Assembly (NCBI RefSeq): GCF_049243985.1
Contig: NC_135384.1
Coordinates: forward strand, 14,256,501-14,320,500
Reading direction: 5' to 3'
Origin: Paroedura picta
Taxonomy: Eukaryota > Chordata > Lepidosauria > Squamata > Gekkonidae
DNA length: 64,000 bases
The position numbers and the translations under genes are program-made. This document shows, piece by piece, positions 33,052 to 46,074 of this stretch. How positions within the stretch are numbered: position 1 is the stretch's first letter; every line of letters begins with the position of its first letter. Below the pieces are notes generated by a model. The model had not been told where the DNA came from and did not search any database. It saw only the letters and a program-made list of their open reading frames with translations.

Positions 33052-36000
33052 AGAATAAGGCACCACTAAATGGGATGAGGAGAAGGAGAAATGAAGACCT
33101 TTGTTTCATGCAGTTTGAGAGTTATTTCATTATTGTTGTTGTTATAATAATTATTTAATTTATTACCCAGCACTCACAAAGCCAGCTCGTGGTGGGTTAC
33201 AAATGCCTAATAAAATTCCGTTAAAAACCCCATTAAAATGGACACAAAATCACACTGAATCTGACAACATGGCAAATACAACATGGCAAAATATCCCCCT
33301 CCTCATAAAAATTAGCAATCCTGAGCATTCTTGGAACGCAATTTCACCCAATGAAAAGAAAATATATTGTTACTTAGCATTTCATGACTAGAATGATAGA
33401 AGAGACAAAATGAAATGGTGCAGTGTTTAATGTTTTATACATTTTGGGGGGACACCCCAGTTTGAATTCTCAATTTTCCATGCAATTTCTGTATGTACCT
33501 TTGGGACCCTTATATATTCTCAGAGTTGTGGTAAGGATAAAAAAAGAAGAGAGATAGCCAATGCAAGCCACTTTGGGTTTCCCACTGGGGAGAAAGGGGG
33601 GTATACCAAAAGCAAAGAAAATGGAATGAAAAGTCAATCTATGGTTACTTAATAACTGACTGAACTGAGTGTTAAGTCAAAGAAACGAAAGCAGAATCCT
33701 TACCCAGGTTCATCAAACACCATACGTGTTGGATGTTCTATGAAAGGTGGAGGGTTATTGAAGTAAGCAACTTGAGTGGCGATCCCACCAATAAGAAGGT
33801 CCCCAGGCTGATAAAAGTTGTGAGGAATCGGAAAGGGGTCATCATATATGGAGCAATTAATGGACGACATCTGGCACACTATACAACAAGGCAGAGCCAG
33901 CACCACCACCACCAGCAGCAGCATCTCGACAGATTTTTTATATGTGCAATTTTCTTCAGATTTTCTTTTTAATAAACCAAAAACAATTGGTTGAACAGAA
34001 GGAATTAAGTACAATAATATACAGAGAAGTAATTTCTTAAAAAACACACACAATATATGATAGCAACTTTAAATTAAACCGAGAAAGGGGAATTAAGTTG
34101 ATGATCTTAGCCCTGTCTATTTCTAAAGGCAGTACTGATGAAAAAGTCATCTTTTTGTGCAAATTAAATAAAGTTCTTATTATTTGCCTGGTTAGTGCCT
34201 GGAGGAAATCCATTGCAAACGAAGAAGAAAGCAGTCATTTTAACTATTTGGTTGGAGATAATTTCATCCCAAAGAGGACTGCCTCTGGACTTCACACCTG
34301 CTACCCTGTAAACTAGAGTTGTGAGCAAGAAGATTTGTTGTCTCCAGTGTTCTAACAGGCCACGTGATTCCTCTGTATTTCTCCACCTGTGTCCATTTGG
34401 AACCATTGACATTTATTGATAATATTTTGTCCATTAGTAGGGGAAAAATTATCTTTTCAGGAGCTTGTCCCCAAGTTGGACAGCTGTTCAACAGCTTTTC
34501 CTTCTCTTCTAGCTTCCACTTCCTTCTTTTTGAAGGTACTGGAAATGATCAGGAAAGGCAAGCTTTCCCCTTTCTGTAACAGACTGTTTACGCATTAGGG
34601 ATATTCAAATTTTTATTTTTAAAGTGTTTAGTTTTGGGGTTTTTTTGTCCTTTTCCACACTGAAATTCACCTTTTCAGGTGCAGACCAAATTGTCCTCTC
34701 ACTTACCCCATAGCTAAGGAATCCCCAGAAATCTGTTTTTCACTTTGTGAAACAGAGTCCGGTCTGGTCAATTTCGGGTTGTTCAGACTCTCCCACAGAA
34801 ATATTTGCCAGTTATTTGGAAGCAGTGATAGTCTGGCTCAACTAAAGCCAGCTGAAACTCCAAGATGGAAATTCTGTGGTGGGGTAGGAATGGACCAGAA
34901 CAGGAAGCATGTTTGCCCAGTCTGGATGCAGTTGGAGATCTCATACTTGGCCAAAAATCTGGCCATGACTCTTGATGCCTCCCTTACAGTGGAGAATCAG
35001 GTCATTAGACTAGCCTCACTAGCATTTTATCATCTATGCTACTTGAGGCCATTAGTACCCTATCTGCTCCTTGAACTCTTAGCCATGGTGAACCATGTGA
35101 CAGTCATCTCCAGACTAGATTTTTGTAACTTGATCTATGTAGGCCTTCCCTTGTCCCTAATTCAGAAACTCCAGCTTGTACTAAATGCAGCAGCTAGGGT
35201 TTTCACCAGAACACCTTGGAGAACCCATATCCTACCTGCGCTGAGGTAGATACATTGGTTGTCAGTTCAATTCCAGATCAAATTCAAGGTTCTTGTTTTG
35301 ATCTTGAAGGCCATTTGATGTCTGGGCCTAGCATATATAATTCCCTATGCCCCTTGGTGATCCGTCTGCTCTGCTAATTCTAAAATGCTGGTGCTCCCTG
35401 GCCCATAAGAACAGGGAGCATGGAATGAAGGGGCATAATTTAAAAAATGGTGCCCACAAACAAAATAAATAATTAAAATGAAATTCAAAAATCACATTTT
35501 TTGGAACACGGAAGGGAGTAAAGCATTATGGGAGGCTGTCTCCTTCCAACCACAATGTGGAAAATATGGTGAACTACAGCCTGGAAAAAGAGAGGAGAAA
35601 AGCCCAAATGTGCAAGGCAAAATATCAAGTTACATTATCCGATCAAAGTCAAAAGTCAAAAGTGGCCTCAGGTCAGGCCAGATATGGACAAATTAAGATG
35701 TGCTACTGGAATACTTGCAATTTCTGGAACATTGGCAGGCCCACATAGAGCAATCTAACCTGGAGGTGTCCATTGCATGGATGATTGTATCCAAATGTTC
35801 CTGGGCCAGTGAGAATCCTAGTAGCATTGTTTGGCAGAGATGGCAAAATTCTAGTTGCACTACTCTAGAGACTTAAAACTCCATTGAAAAGAAGGCTGTC
35901 ATGCCCCTGCACAGAGGCATCAATTCAGTGCCCAGATTCCTGGCAGATAGTACAACCATGTGTTGCACATTGTCTAGGCAGGGCAACCATTCTTCCTCGC

Positions 36001-36925
36001 CTGGCCCTTACCTACCCAACCCAGGACATCTATCTTGGAGGTTTACTTGATCCAAATCAATGAGCAAGAAACTCATGTTCTACCATGTTGAATGCTGCCA
36101 TGAAGTCTAGGAATATGAGCAGTGTTGACCCACATTGGTCCAACTGGCAGTGAAGGTCATCCATCAGGGCAACCAGAGCTATCTCAACCCAATGGCCAGA
36201 TCACAAGTTAGACTGGAAAGCATCAAGGACTGAAAATTGTTCTAAGTATGCTTATAGCTTGTCTTTGATAATTCTTTCAACAACTTTCCCCTAGAAACAC
36301 AAGAGACAGAGATGTAGCTGGCCAAGAACTGCAAATCCAGAAATGGTTTCTTCAGCAGAGGTCAAACCATCACTTCTTTCAGTCCCTCCAGGAATACCAC
36401 TGTAGATGGGGAGAGAATGATAATCTCATGGAAGGGCCTCCTAACCTCATCACACAGTGGTTGGCATCATTGAAGTTAGCAACCTATCCACTTTGGTTAA
36501 CTATTTTCTGAAGCCATAAAACATAACCTCCAAAAGAAGCCCAGGAGACTGCATTTCTTTTACCTTATCCCAAGTAGAAGATTTCTGATGAATTACATGT
36601 TATTATACAACATGTGTGTTGAAGTTGAGTTGATCAACCCTAGCATTCATCCCAATGTCTCTAGTTACACAACAGAGATTAGAAGGGGAACAAGCATAGC
36701 AATATGACACCCAACCTCATAAAAGCCAAGGGTGGGAGATGTTCAGCAAAGTATATCTTCTACCCCTGCTGTTCTCCAATCTCCATCCAGGAGCATTTCT
36801 GTGATAGCCTCAAGATATAGAGATCCCAGGACCCCCTGAACTTTCCCATTTTTGATTGGTGCCATAAGGCAGTAAGGAAAATTTATTCTTCACAGTTACT
36901 TACATTCAGCACGTATTTGGGTATC
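33052..36925. repeat. Tandemly duplicated V2R flank, copy 2
   Basis: Counterpart of 26969-32785. It starts at GAATAAGGCACCACTAAATG and runs without a break into exon 6 of gene D (AAGAAAACTATGGCTGG then the coding end). It contains an L2-like 3' end (about 33125-33290), a shortened exon 1 copy (33704-33924) and L2 fragments at 34780-35440 (+) and 35760-36430 (-). It lacks the LINE and the hairpin arm found in copy 1. Since it joins gene D normally, it preserves the older arrangement. Confidence 0.88.
33704..33924 (-). other. Second copy of V2R exon 1 (possible alternative first exon of gene C)
   Basis: Reads [17 protein letters not shown], then [18 protein letters not shown] and [19 protein letters not shown], and ends at an intact CCTGG/GTAAGG donor in the same phase as gene C exon 1. 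No exons 2-6 lie between it and gene C, so if transcribed it could only splice to gene C exon 2 (26426), skipping the nearer exon 1. About 325 bases found upstream of the other copy are deleted: the sequence jumps from CATCTCGA directly to CAGATTTTTTATATG, which removes the first 18 codons and the normal 5' flank. The ATG used would be the internal Met equivalent to residue 19 in gene C, still leaving a workable signal peptide. Whether it is expressed or a dead by-product of the duplication is not visible. Confidence 0.75.
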
Positions 36926-36947
36926 AAGAAAACTATGGCTGGTATCC

Positions 36948-39900
36948 TCACATGATCCTAATTATCTGTTCCCTAATGTTCATTTCTGGCCTCAGCAAAA
37001 TGATGTAGCATTTTGGAAAGAAGATGCAACCCAATAATCCAGCACCAGATGACAAGATGGAGAAGATCTCCACAGCCACCATGAATTTTCCTTTAGAGCC
37101 CAAGTAACTTGGTACAAAGGAAAACCAAACACTGCAAAAGACCAACATACTGAAAGTGATGAACTTTGCTTCATTAAAACTACCAGGTAGCTTCCTGGCA
37201 AGAAAGGCCACTGTGAAGCTGACACTGGCCAGAAAGCCCAGATAGCAAAGGACAAAGTAAAACATCATAGCAGAGCCCTCATTACATTCTAGGATAATTT
37301 CCTTTGGTTGTGCATGCATATTCATTTGTGGGAAGGGAGGGGAAATACAAACCCAAACAGTACAAATCACTGCTTGAATTAAGGAGCCTGAAAGGACAAT
37401 GGAATGGGCCAGTTTTTTACCCACCCATCGCCTCACGTGGGACCCTGGTTTGGTGGCCATAAAGGCTAGGACTACAGTGATAGTTTTGGCTAAGACACTG
37501 GAAAGAGCCACACAGAAGATGAGGCTGAAAACAGTTTGGCGCAGAATGCAGGTCACCTTCCCTGGCTTTCCAATGAACATCAAGGAACTGAGGAAACAAA
37601 GCAGGAGGGAGAGGAGGAGAATATATGTGAGGCTTCGGTTGTTGGCTTTAACAATGGGAGTGTCCTTGTATTTTATGAAGGTTCCAAGGACTAATAATGT
37701 GACCAGAGAGAAAGATACAGTGAAGAAGACAAAGATGATTCCTAAAGTCTCTTTGTATGAAAGGTAGCTTGGGACCTTGAGAAGGCATTCCTGATGGCTT
37801 TCGCTGGGGAATTGATGATCTGGGCATTTGACACAGGCATCCATATCTGAAAGGATAAAAAGAACTCAATATTTCAAGGTTATGAGTGGTATCTAAGAGA
37901 CAATGATATACATAAGGTAGAAATGTATGTTCCTCCCTTCATTTGCCTCCTTCAAATCCCCCCCACTACATACATATCAATTGTTTGGGATAGGTAACAC
38001 TTTTGGTGAGTGACCAGGTAAGTAGCCTGTTGGACAATAAGATAGGAATGGACTCTCTCACTCCTTTCCAGTAGTCCTGAGATCTACATTTTGAAAAGGG
38101 ATCTAGAACCTGCCATATGAAAATATAGAGGGATAATCTGAAAAGTCTGTAGAAGTTTATAATGTTGTAGCTTCATTGATTCAGAAATGAATATTTATCA
38201 TCTAAAGATTTTCTTCAAAAATTCTAAAGTAAAAAGGAATGACTAGATTAACTTCTAGTGACTAGATGTTAATTGTCTGCATAAGCTAAAGATAAGCTAG
38301 AGGCTGGCTGTGTCTGTCTATCAGTCAGCCCAGGTAAACCCTTGTAAGCCACCGCAACTGCAGAAGCAGCATCATTAAAACGTACTGGGAAGAAAGGAAA
38401 AGAATGACCCTTCAGGTTTATGGATCTAGGAAGTCAACACTTAAAGACCTTTTACAATTAGGCTCTAACCACCCCATCCTGGTAAATAAGGCTCCACTCT
38501 CTCAATCTATATGTAAGGTTGTGGAAATCGGTTTTAATGTACCTGAAGAAGTGTGCATGAACATAAAAAGCTTATACCCAGCATCTAACTTGTTTACTGG
38601 CATGGTGGTATTGGACCAATCAAGACACGAGTCTGCATTTCTTTTGGCAAAGAAAGGCCATAGCTTTATTAACCACATAACCATAGGGTTGGCCTGGCAC
38701 AAGGTCAGAGCAATCCCCACACAGATTTCCGGCTGGTGACATGGGTATATGTAGTGCCCTGGTTCCCCCTCTCTTCCAGCCAGGAAGATGAGTCCCCTGA
38801 CCCTTGATGTCTTCTTCTTGGAGGTTGTTGGGTGCCACTTTGTCTAACCCACTTCTAGTTGCTGGGCGCCCACTTCATCTAACACACTTCAGGTTGCTGG
38901 GTGCCCACTTCATCTAACCGTTCCAACATCCAGGCTCCAAACCACTGACCTTCCCACTCAGGTAAGGTAATGCTCAATGTTAGCTGGTTACTTACTGAGA
39001 ACCTAACCCCAGGATCCCAGCTCACAAATTGGACCCTGACCAAAGCTCAACCTCGTGACCCCCCCCCAATCCATAACTGCGACAAGTATGACCAATAGAA
39101 GCCTTAACCATATATATACAAGTGTGGGTAGCACGTTGTTTTGAGTGGCTCACAGCAGCAGAGAGGCCAAGCTTGGGTCACAAAGAACATTAAATATGTA
39201 CCCTGAAGCCCTGCACCTCATGTCCCTGCCACATGAGCCCCGCACACATGCCCCAGCCACATCTCTCTTAGGCCCACCAACCTGCAACGCCAACTGCGCC
39301 TTTTGTTTACTCATGGCCGCTCTTTCATCTTAAAGAAGTCACTAGATTTAACTTTTGTTCTGTTGTTTCAGATCAGCATAACTTCTTCCATTATTTCTGT
39401 CCGTTCTACAAGAATGTTTTACGAAATATATCTTACCCTTGTTCTCAGAGACCATCCCTTCTGTACAGGGAGTACAATCATAGCAGCAAAATTTCTCTCT
39501 CTCCTTCTTTGACTTGCTGAAGCCAGGTTGGCATGGATCATTGCACACAGAAATAGGAAGCACCTGTCCATAAACAGATAGGGAGGTTAGCACATGGGTG
39601 CCCTGGCAAATTTTGTTTTGCTGGGAAAGTAATTATGATGTCAGAGAAAACAAATTAGGACGTTGTATTAAGCAGCAGCTTTCCTGTGAGGTCACCAATC
39701 ATTTGTCAACCATGAGGTGACCGAAATGCACAACACAGAGAAGGAAATTAAGAAAATACTCAACTTCCATCACAGCATAGAATTGTAAATATTTAAATGA
39801 AAATAGAATGAAAGGTTAACCACCGCCTATATGGCTAATTAAAATGCTGCATTTGATTGTACAGGATTAGCCAGTGTTCAAAGCAAACTGGTGGATTATT

Positions 39901-42900
39901 CAATCTGGTCAATTTAATGATTAAATTGTTGAAGCTTTGATGGATACAATATCATTTACATTTAAAAAAATTCTTAAAACTAGTATAAGCATCTGCAAGT
40001 AACACCAACCAATGCATTGCTTTGCTGCTGAGAAAATGCTCAGTACAGTGGTATGGTCAAGATGAACCTCACCAGGGTAGGTTCTCATGGTAGCTGGGTT
40101 GGTTCCAGTAAAAAACAACAAATAAATAACACCTAGATTTGAGTCCAGTAGTATTTCCAGCGACCAGCATGATTTTTGTGAATGATTTTTCAATAGTCAA
40201 AGCTCCATTTGTCAAAGTTCCAAGAGAAGGTGCTTTGACTCTCCTATGTTCATACTCTGAATCTAGTTCTTTAGCTGGTTATATTTATATGACTTAATGA
40301 GGAATGGGTTTTTTTGCTGTATACTAAAGGACATTACAATTCAAGTATATGTATCTCTGGATATTCCAGTCTGATAGGATCATAGAAGATAAATAGGGTT
40401 GGTCCTGTTGAATACTTGAATGAGAAAGAACCAGGGAAGTACAAGGATGCTACGGAGAGACTATCAATGTCAAAACACATTTGTTGATTTCTTTCCTTGA
40501 AAACAATACAGGGGTTTCTTGAATTGGGCTGCAACTTGAATGGAATGTTTCAGAACCTTCTAATCTTCCTCAAAATTGTGTTCAGGGCAGAATTCCCAGT
40601 GCACAAAAATTCACCTACTCAAAACTTTACAAGAGGTGACTCAAAGACCTCATATGCCACATTTTAAAAATAAAGGATGGTTTCAAAAACTACCGTATAT
40701 TATAAGGTATTTAAAAAAAATTGAGAGTTTTGCTTATCCATCTGCTCTCTTCATTGCAGTATGTCCTTTTACCAAACACTGAACATGAAGGAACAAAACA
40801 ACAACAAAACCATAATGAAAAATGGTAGGAGGATCTTCAACCAAAATGTTAGACCAAGATTGAGAAAAAAATCTATTTTTTATCTTCTATATTGTAAAAA
40901 TATCTTCTGTATTCTATATGTGTATATATATTATATATACCTTCTATGTGTACCTTGTATATCAGCCTGGTACTATAGTAGCTGACTGGTATCTTAACTC
41001 TTGGGGAAAAGGAAATGGTATGCATTCTATAGTTCTGGCAGAATCTATTAGGAGAATGCTTCAAGATGAATTTATACTGGAATCAATACTGGAACCTTAC
41101 ATAAAATAATAGGAAGAGGCACATTCATAAAATGAGGGTGAGTTAACCTTCCTCCCCCCAAACATACACACTTCATCACTGCTTAAAAAATATTGGTCTT
41201 GCTTTCAAAAGAAGGAATTGAGGGGAGAAAATCAGACACCTGGTTAAAGCTTCTATGCCACACAATTTGATCGTCTTCTATGGTGAGCTCATTCTCTGAA
41301 GGGGCCTGAGGATCCAGTTGTCCGACTTTCACCCTAACAAATGACCCATTTGAGAAGGTAATCCAATTGGTGACATCAAAAACTGTAACTAATTCTCCAT
41401 TTTGATCAAACTGTATGCTTTCTCCAACTGTATTGTTGAACAAGGTATTCCTTAAAAACTTGTGTAACTAGAATGAGGAAGAAACCAGAAGGAATAGTTA
41501 TAATACTGAAAACTTTGGGAGAATTGAACATACAAACTGGAAGCAGAAAGAGAAAACTTCCATATATGATATGTCAACCAGTTTGAATAATTCCAGTACC
41601 TGCCATGGCTCTATATTTTCAACATCCATCCACCCAACTTCCAAATGTTTTCTGCATCTGGACTCATGTGTGTGGATATTGTGTAAAGCATTAGCCATTG
41701 CATAGACAGCATTGTAGACATTGTAGCTATGGCCAGTCATCTGCATTTCAAACAAAGGGCCAGGAAGGCTTTCTAGTTTCTCTTTTGCACTGCAGGTATC
41801 CTTCATATCCCCTTGCTCACATGTCAATGAACATCTGAATACTTGCTCCCAAAAGTTCTGAATGAAACCATCTCCTTCATCCCATGTAGGTCTTATGGTT
41901 TGAAGGAATTCTTGGAATCCAGGAGGCTGATTGGAATGGACTGCAAAGGACAGGGCACCATGAAAGGAGTCTGTATCAAAAATACTTTGGATAGCAAATG
42001 ACTCAAAGTCCCACTGTGATGTAATTATCCACACCTTATCCAGAAGGGGTAATGAAATGAAAGGGAAAAAGTTAAATGTGATTCTTAAATTCACCATGGC
42101 TAAAAATTCTCCATAAACATAAAATACGTTGGTTTTTTTGTCCATTAATATTTGGTAGTGTTCAGCTTGGTTTAAAGCGGATTCTATCATGTCCTTTACA
42201 TAAGTCACCTTTGTTATTTTGTATATGAATGCAAAACAAATGCTATTCTCCGAGAGTAGAGGTGTTATTCTCCGCAGAAACTGGTTTCCCATGTCATCAT
42301 CCATAGCCAGGAGCCCAATCCAAGTCCATCGAAAATGATGTAGTAACTTTAAAACTCCTCTGAACTGATAGATGTCATCAGGCACCATCTGATATATGGA
42401 AGGAAATTGTTTTTTGTCATCCTTTGCAAGGGAAAATGACCCATAAGTCATCTGCAAGGAAACACATTTTCATGAATGAAATCAGCATACTCAATCCTAT
42501 GCCGGAATAATTAAGCCTAAATTTTCAGTATTGTATGTTTTTGATTCCCATAAAGCTGAGTACTGAATTAGCTTACCTGAGGAGTCTTGTAGATGTTCAG
42601 GATTGAGGCCATCTGAGCAGAAGTTTCAGACAAATGCCCTCCAATAACAGCTAATAATTTTTGCCGGTGATCACAGCTAAAGTTAGGGATCAGTGTCTGC
42701 TGTGCAGAGAGTACGCTGAGAGTGGCCTTAAAGGTCATTCTTCCAAGGCCATAGCTATTGAGGATGTAGAGACCCAAGCTGGTGTTTGGTAAGAAGCTGG
42801 GATTCTCATTCAGCTCTTTTACAGCAAAAGCCAAGGCCAAAATGTGCTGGTAGTTTTTTGTGACTGACCTACAGAGAAGATAGGAAGTAAAGCAACCAAG

Positions 42901-43941
42901 CTGCATTTACTGTGTTCTTCCTTCCTGGAACCACAAATCAAAATATAAATCTGTAATTTGAACCTGAAAACTTCCAAGTTAAGGTTCCCTTCTTGACATC
43001 TGACATTATCTTCTATATTTACTGACAATTATTCATAACAACAAGGAAGAGCAGAGGGAGCTTAGTTTAGTAGGCACATGCCTAACAACAAATTATTATT
43101 TTTTTTAAAATGTGGATGAAATTCATGATTTTGGTTTTTCTAACATCTTTCTGCCAGGCCCACTGATGTAGGTGGCAATTCCCCTCTTTTCAGAACTGCA
43201 TTCCATAATTAATCCCTGCAACAGGAAATAAGCTGTAAATAAGTGCATTATGCCTATGACAACACAAAGTGACTAAGGCAGTTTGCTGAAATGGGTAGGT
43301 AGCTTTTTTCAGGTTATTGAGCAAAAATCTATAGAACGATTCTAATTCTACCATAGAGGCTTTTGTCACATACCAGAGGGCTGTCCCCCGAGATCCAATT
43401 TGATTTTTCTTTGTAACCCTGAAAGCTTTTTATGTAATGTTGGATCAATGTTACATTGTCTGACTCGTCTCCCATACAGGGTTGAGGTAAGGATTAATAG
43501 GAAGAGAGAAGAGCCATGCAAGCCACTTTGGGTCCCTTTGAGAAGAAAGGGGGGGTGTCTCAGAAGCAAATAAAATGGAATGAAAACACAATCTGTGGCT
43601 CCTTACTCAATGACTGAACACAGTGATCAGATAAATTCAAAGAAAAAAAATCAAAACTCTTACGCAGGTTCATCAACCACCATCCGTGCCGGGTGTTCTA
43701 GGAAAGATGGGGGGTCATTTAAGAAAACAACTTGAGTGATGATCCCACCAATAAGAAGGTCCCCTGGCTGATAAAAGTTGTGAGGAATCGGAAAGGGGTC
43801 ATCGTATATAGAGCAATTAATGGAAGACATCGAACACACTACATGACAAGGCAGTACCAGGCCCAGCAATAGGGGCAGCAGCAGCATCTCGATGACAAGA
43901 CTTCCTTTCCAGTTGATGACTACCAGTTTCCCATCTCCCAT
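36948..43941 (-). CDS. V2R gene D: intact vomeronasal type-2 receptor, about 891 aa
   Basis: Six exons: exon 1 43664-43941, exon 2 42577-42868, exon 3 41600-42451, exon 4 41240-41467, exon 5 39437-39563, exon 6 36948-37846. They total 2676 coding bases, and all splice sites and phases are consistent. The start at 43941 is followed by [20 protein letters not shown], a signal peptide. The ligand-binding domain includes [18 protein letters not shown] and [19 protein letters not shown]; exon 5 encodes VLPISVCND and [13 protein letters not shown]; exon 6 has the 7TM domain with [44 protein letters not shown] and [13 protein letters not shown]. It is closest by eye to genes C and E. The 5' flank (43942-46073) is a third relative of the duplicated block. 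Intron 5 contains a retroelement end (38640-38850). By family knowledge it is a vomeronasal peptide receptor; the ligand is unknown. Confidence 0.93.
38640..38850 (-). mobile_element. 3' end of a retroelement with AATAAA signal (possible LTR), copy 3
   Basis: On the minus strand it shares CATCTTCCTGGCTGG, CAGCCGGA and AATAAAGCTATGGCC with the copies at 9680-9965 and 22215-22480, then ends in GTGTCTTGATTGG. The adjoining 38850-39330 is repeat-like and may belong to the same element, but I cannot define its edge. No coding part is attached; an old fossil of uncertain family. Confidence 0.4.
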
Positions 43942-46073
43942 GTCATATCACTTCAGTTTTGTCTCATTGCCCCTGATGTGGTTGATGACTGAAACACAAA
44001 AGACACCCTAAGATGAAGGGCAGTGCCTTCCTCCTGCTTCTCCTCTAGAATTCGTTCCCCAGCAGTGCTTGGATGTTTAAAATGGATCAATATATGAAAA
44101 TAATAAAAATAGTTTTGTTCATTTTATGATTTGAGAGGTAAAATCCAATCTCCTCTTAAATTACAGGATAATTATTCAATTTCTAAGAGGCAGCGTTTGT
44201 ATTGCACTGGCTGTTAGCTAACAGATTTTTCATATGTGCAATTTTCTTCAGATTTTCGTTTTTAAAAACCAAAAACAATTGGTTGAACAGAAGGAATTAG
44301 ATGCAATAATATACAGAGAGGTGATTTTTTTTCTTTTTTTTAAAGAAACAATATCTGATAGCAACTTTAAATTAAACCGGGAAAGGGGAATGCAGTTGAT
44401 GATCTGAGCCCTGTCTATTTCTAGAGGCAGTTCTGGTGACAAAATCACCTTTTTGTGCAAATTAAATAAAGTTCTTATTATTTCCCTTGTTAGTGCCTTG
44501 AAGAAATCCATTGCAAACAACGAAGAAAGCAGTCATTTTAGCTATTTGGTTGGAGATAATTTCATCCCAATGAGGACCGCCTCTGGACTTCACACCTGCT
44601 ACCCTGTAAACTAGAGTTGTGAGCAAGAAGATTTGTTGTCTCCAGAGTTCTAACAGGCCACCTGATTCCTCTGTACTTCTCCACCTGTGTCCATTTGGAA
44701 CCATTGACATTTATTGATAATATTTTGTCCACTAATAGGGGGGAAATGATCTTTTCAGGAGCTTTCTGTGGAGACTCACATTGGTCATGATATCAGAACA
44801 GTGGCATTTGTATAATTCTGACTTCTTTTATCTCCAGTCCTCTGTGCACTGTAATATATATTTAAAAAATCCTTCAGAAGGGGGCATCCCTTTGTACCTC
44901 TGATGGCAGAAGCATGACCTTGTATCAGTTGATATAACAAAGAACTTCATTGGTTGTGCTGGGTTTGGATCTAACTGATCCTTCTTTTAAACCCTGGCTG
45001 CAAAGTTTTCAGTAGTGTATATTTTAGCTTCCCAGAAAGCTGAGTACTGAATTTAGTCTCTAAAAATGGCTAATATTTTTAACACATGCAGGGAACATTA
45101 AATGGTCACAAAAATGTTGTATCCAAACACTGTCTCCCCCAAGTTGGAAAGCCGTTCAACTGCTTTTCCTTCTCTTCTAGCTTCCACTTCTTTCATTTTG
45201 AAGGTACTGGAAATGAGCAGGAAGGGCAAGCTTTCCCCTTTTTGTCACAGCCTGTTTACACTTTAGGGATATTCAAATTTTTATTTTCCAAGTGTTTAGG
45301 GGGTTTTTTTGTCCTTTTCCACACTGAAATTCACCTTTGCAGGTGCAGACCAAATTGTCCCCTCACTTGACCTATAGCTAAGGAATCCCCAGAAATCTGT
45401 TCTTCACTTTTTGAAGCAGAGTCCAGTGGGGTCAATTTCGGATTGTTCAGACTTTCCCACAGAAATAGTTGCCAGTTATTTGGAAGCAGTGTTAGTCTGG
45501 CTCAACTAAAGCCAGCTGAAACTCCAAGATGGAAGTCCTGTGGTGGGGTAGGAATGGACCAGAACAAGAAGCATGTTTTCCCAGCCTGGATGCAGTTGGA
45601 GATCTCATACTTGGCCAAAAATCTGGCCATGACTCTTGATGACTCCCTATCAGTGGAGAATCAGGTAATTAGAGTAGCCTCACTAGCATTTTACAATCTA
45701 TGCTAATCGAAGCCACTAGCACCCTATCTGGCCCTCGAACTTCTAGCCATAGTGATCCATGTGACAGTCATCTCCAGACTAGATTTTTGTAACTCGATCA
45801 ATGTAGGCCTTCCCTTGTCCATAATTCAGACACTCTAGCTGGAACTAAATGCAGCAGCTAAGGTTTTCAGCAGAACACCTTGGAGAACCCATATCCTACC
45901 TGCACTGAGGCAGATGCATTGGTTGTCAGTTCAATTCCAGATCAAGTTCAAGGTTCTTGTTTTGATCTTTAAGGTCATTTGATGTCTGGGCCTAGCATAT
46001 ATAATTCCCTATGCCCTTTGGTGTCCCGTCAGCTCTGCAAATTCTAAAATGCTGGTGCTCCCTGGCCCATAAG
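43440..46073. repeat. Third, more diverged copy of the duplicated V2R flank
   Basis: Includes gene D exon 1 and its 5' flank. It is homologous to 28830-31190 and 33520-35415, including the L2 fragment (45440-46073, VISRLDFCN-type). An insert at about 44767-45132 is absent from the other copies and contains, near 45000-45045, a scrap matching the V2R intron 2 sequence beside exon 2 of gene D (42515-42570). The homology ends abruptly at 46073, where an L1 fragment begins. Confidence 0.8.
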
Positions 46074-46074
46074 A

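Noticed and set aside
33925-34053. Upstream extension of the exon 1 copy to a Met at 34053
   Set aside because: The extra 43 codons come from normally non-coding flank brought next to the exon by a deletion, so this is not a conserved N-terminus.
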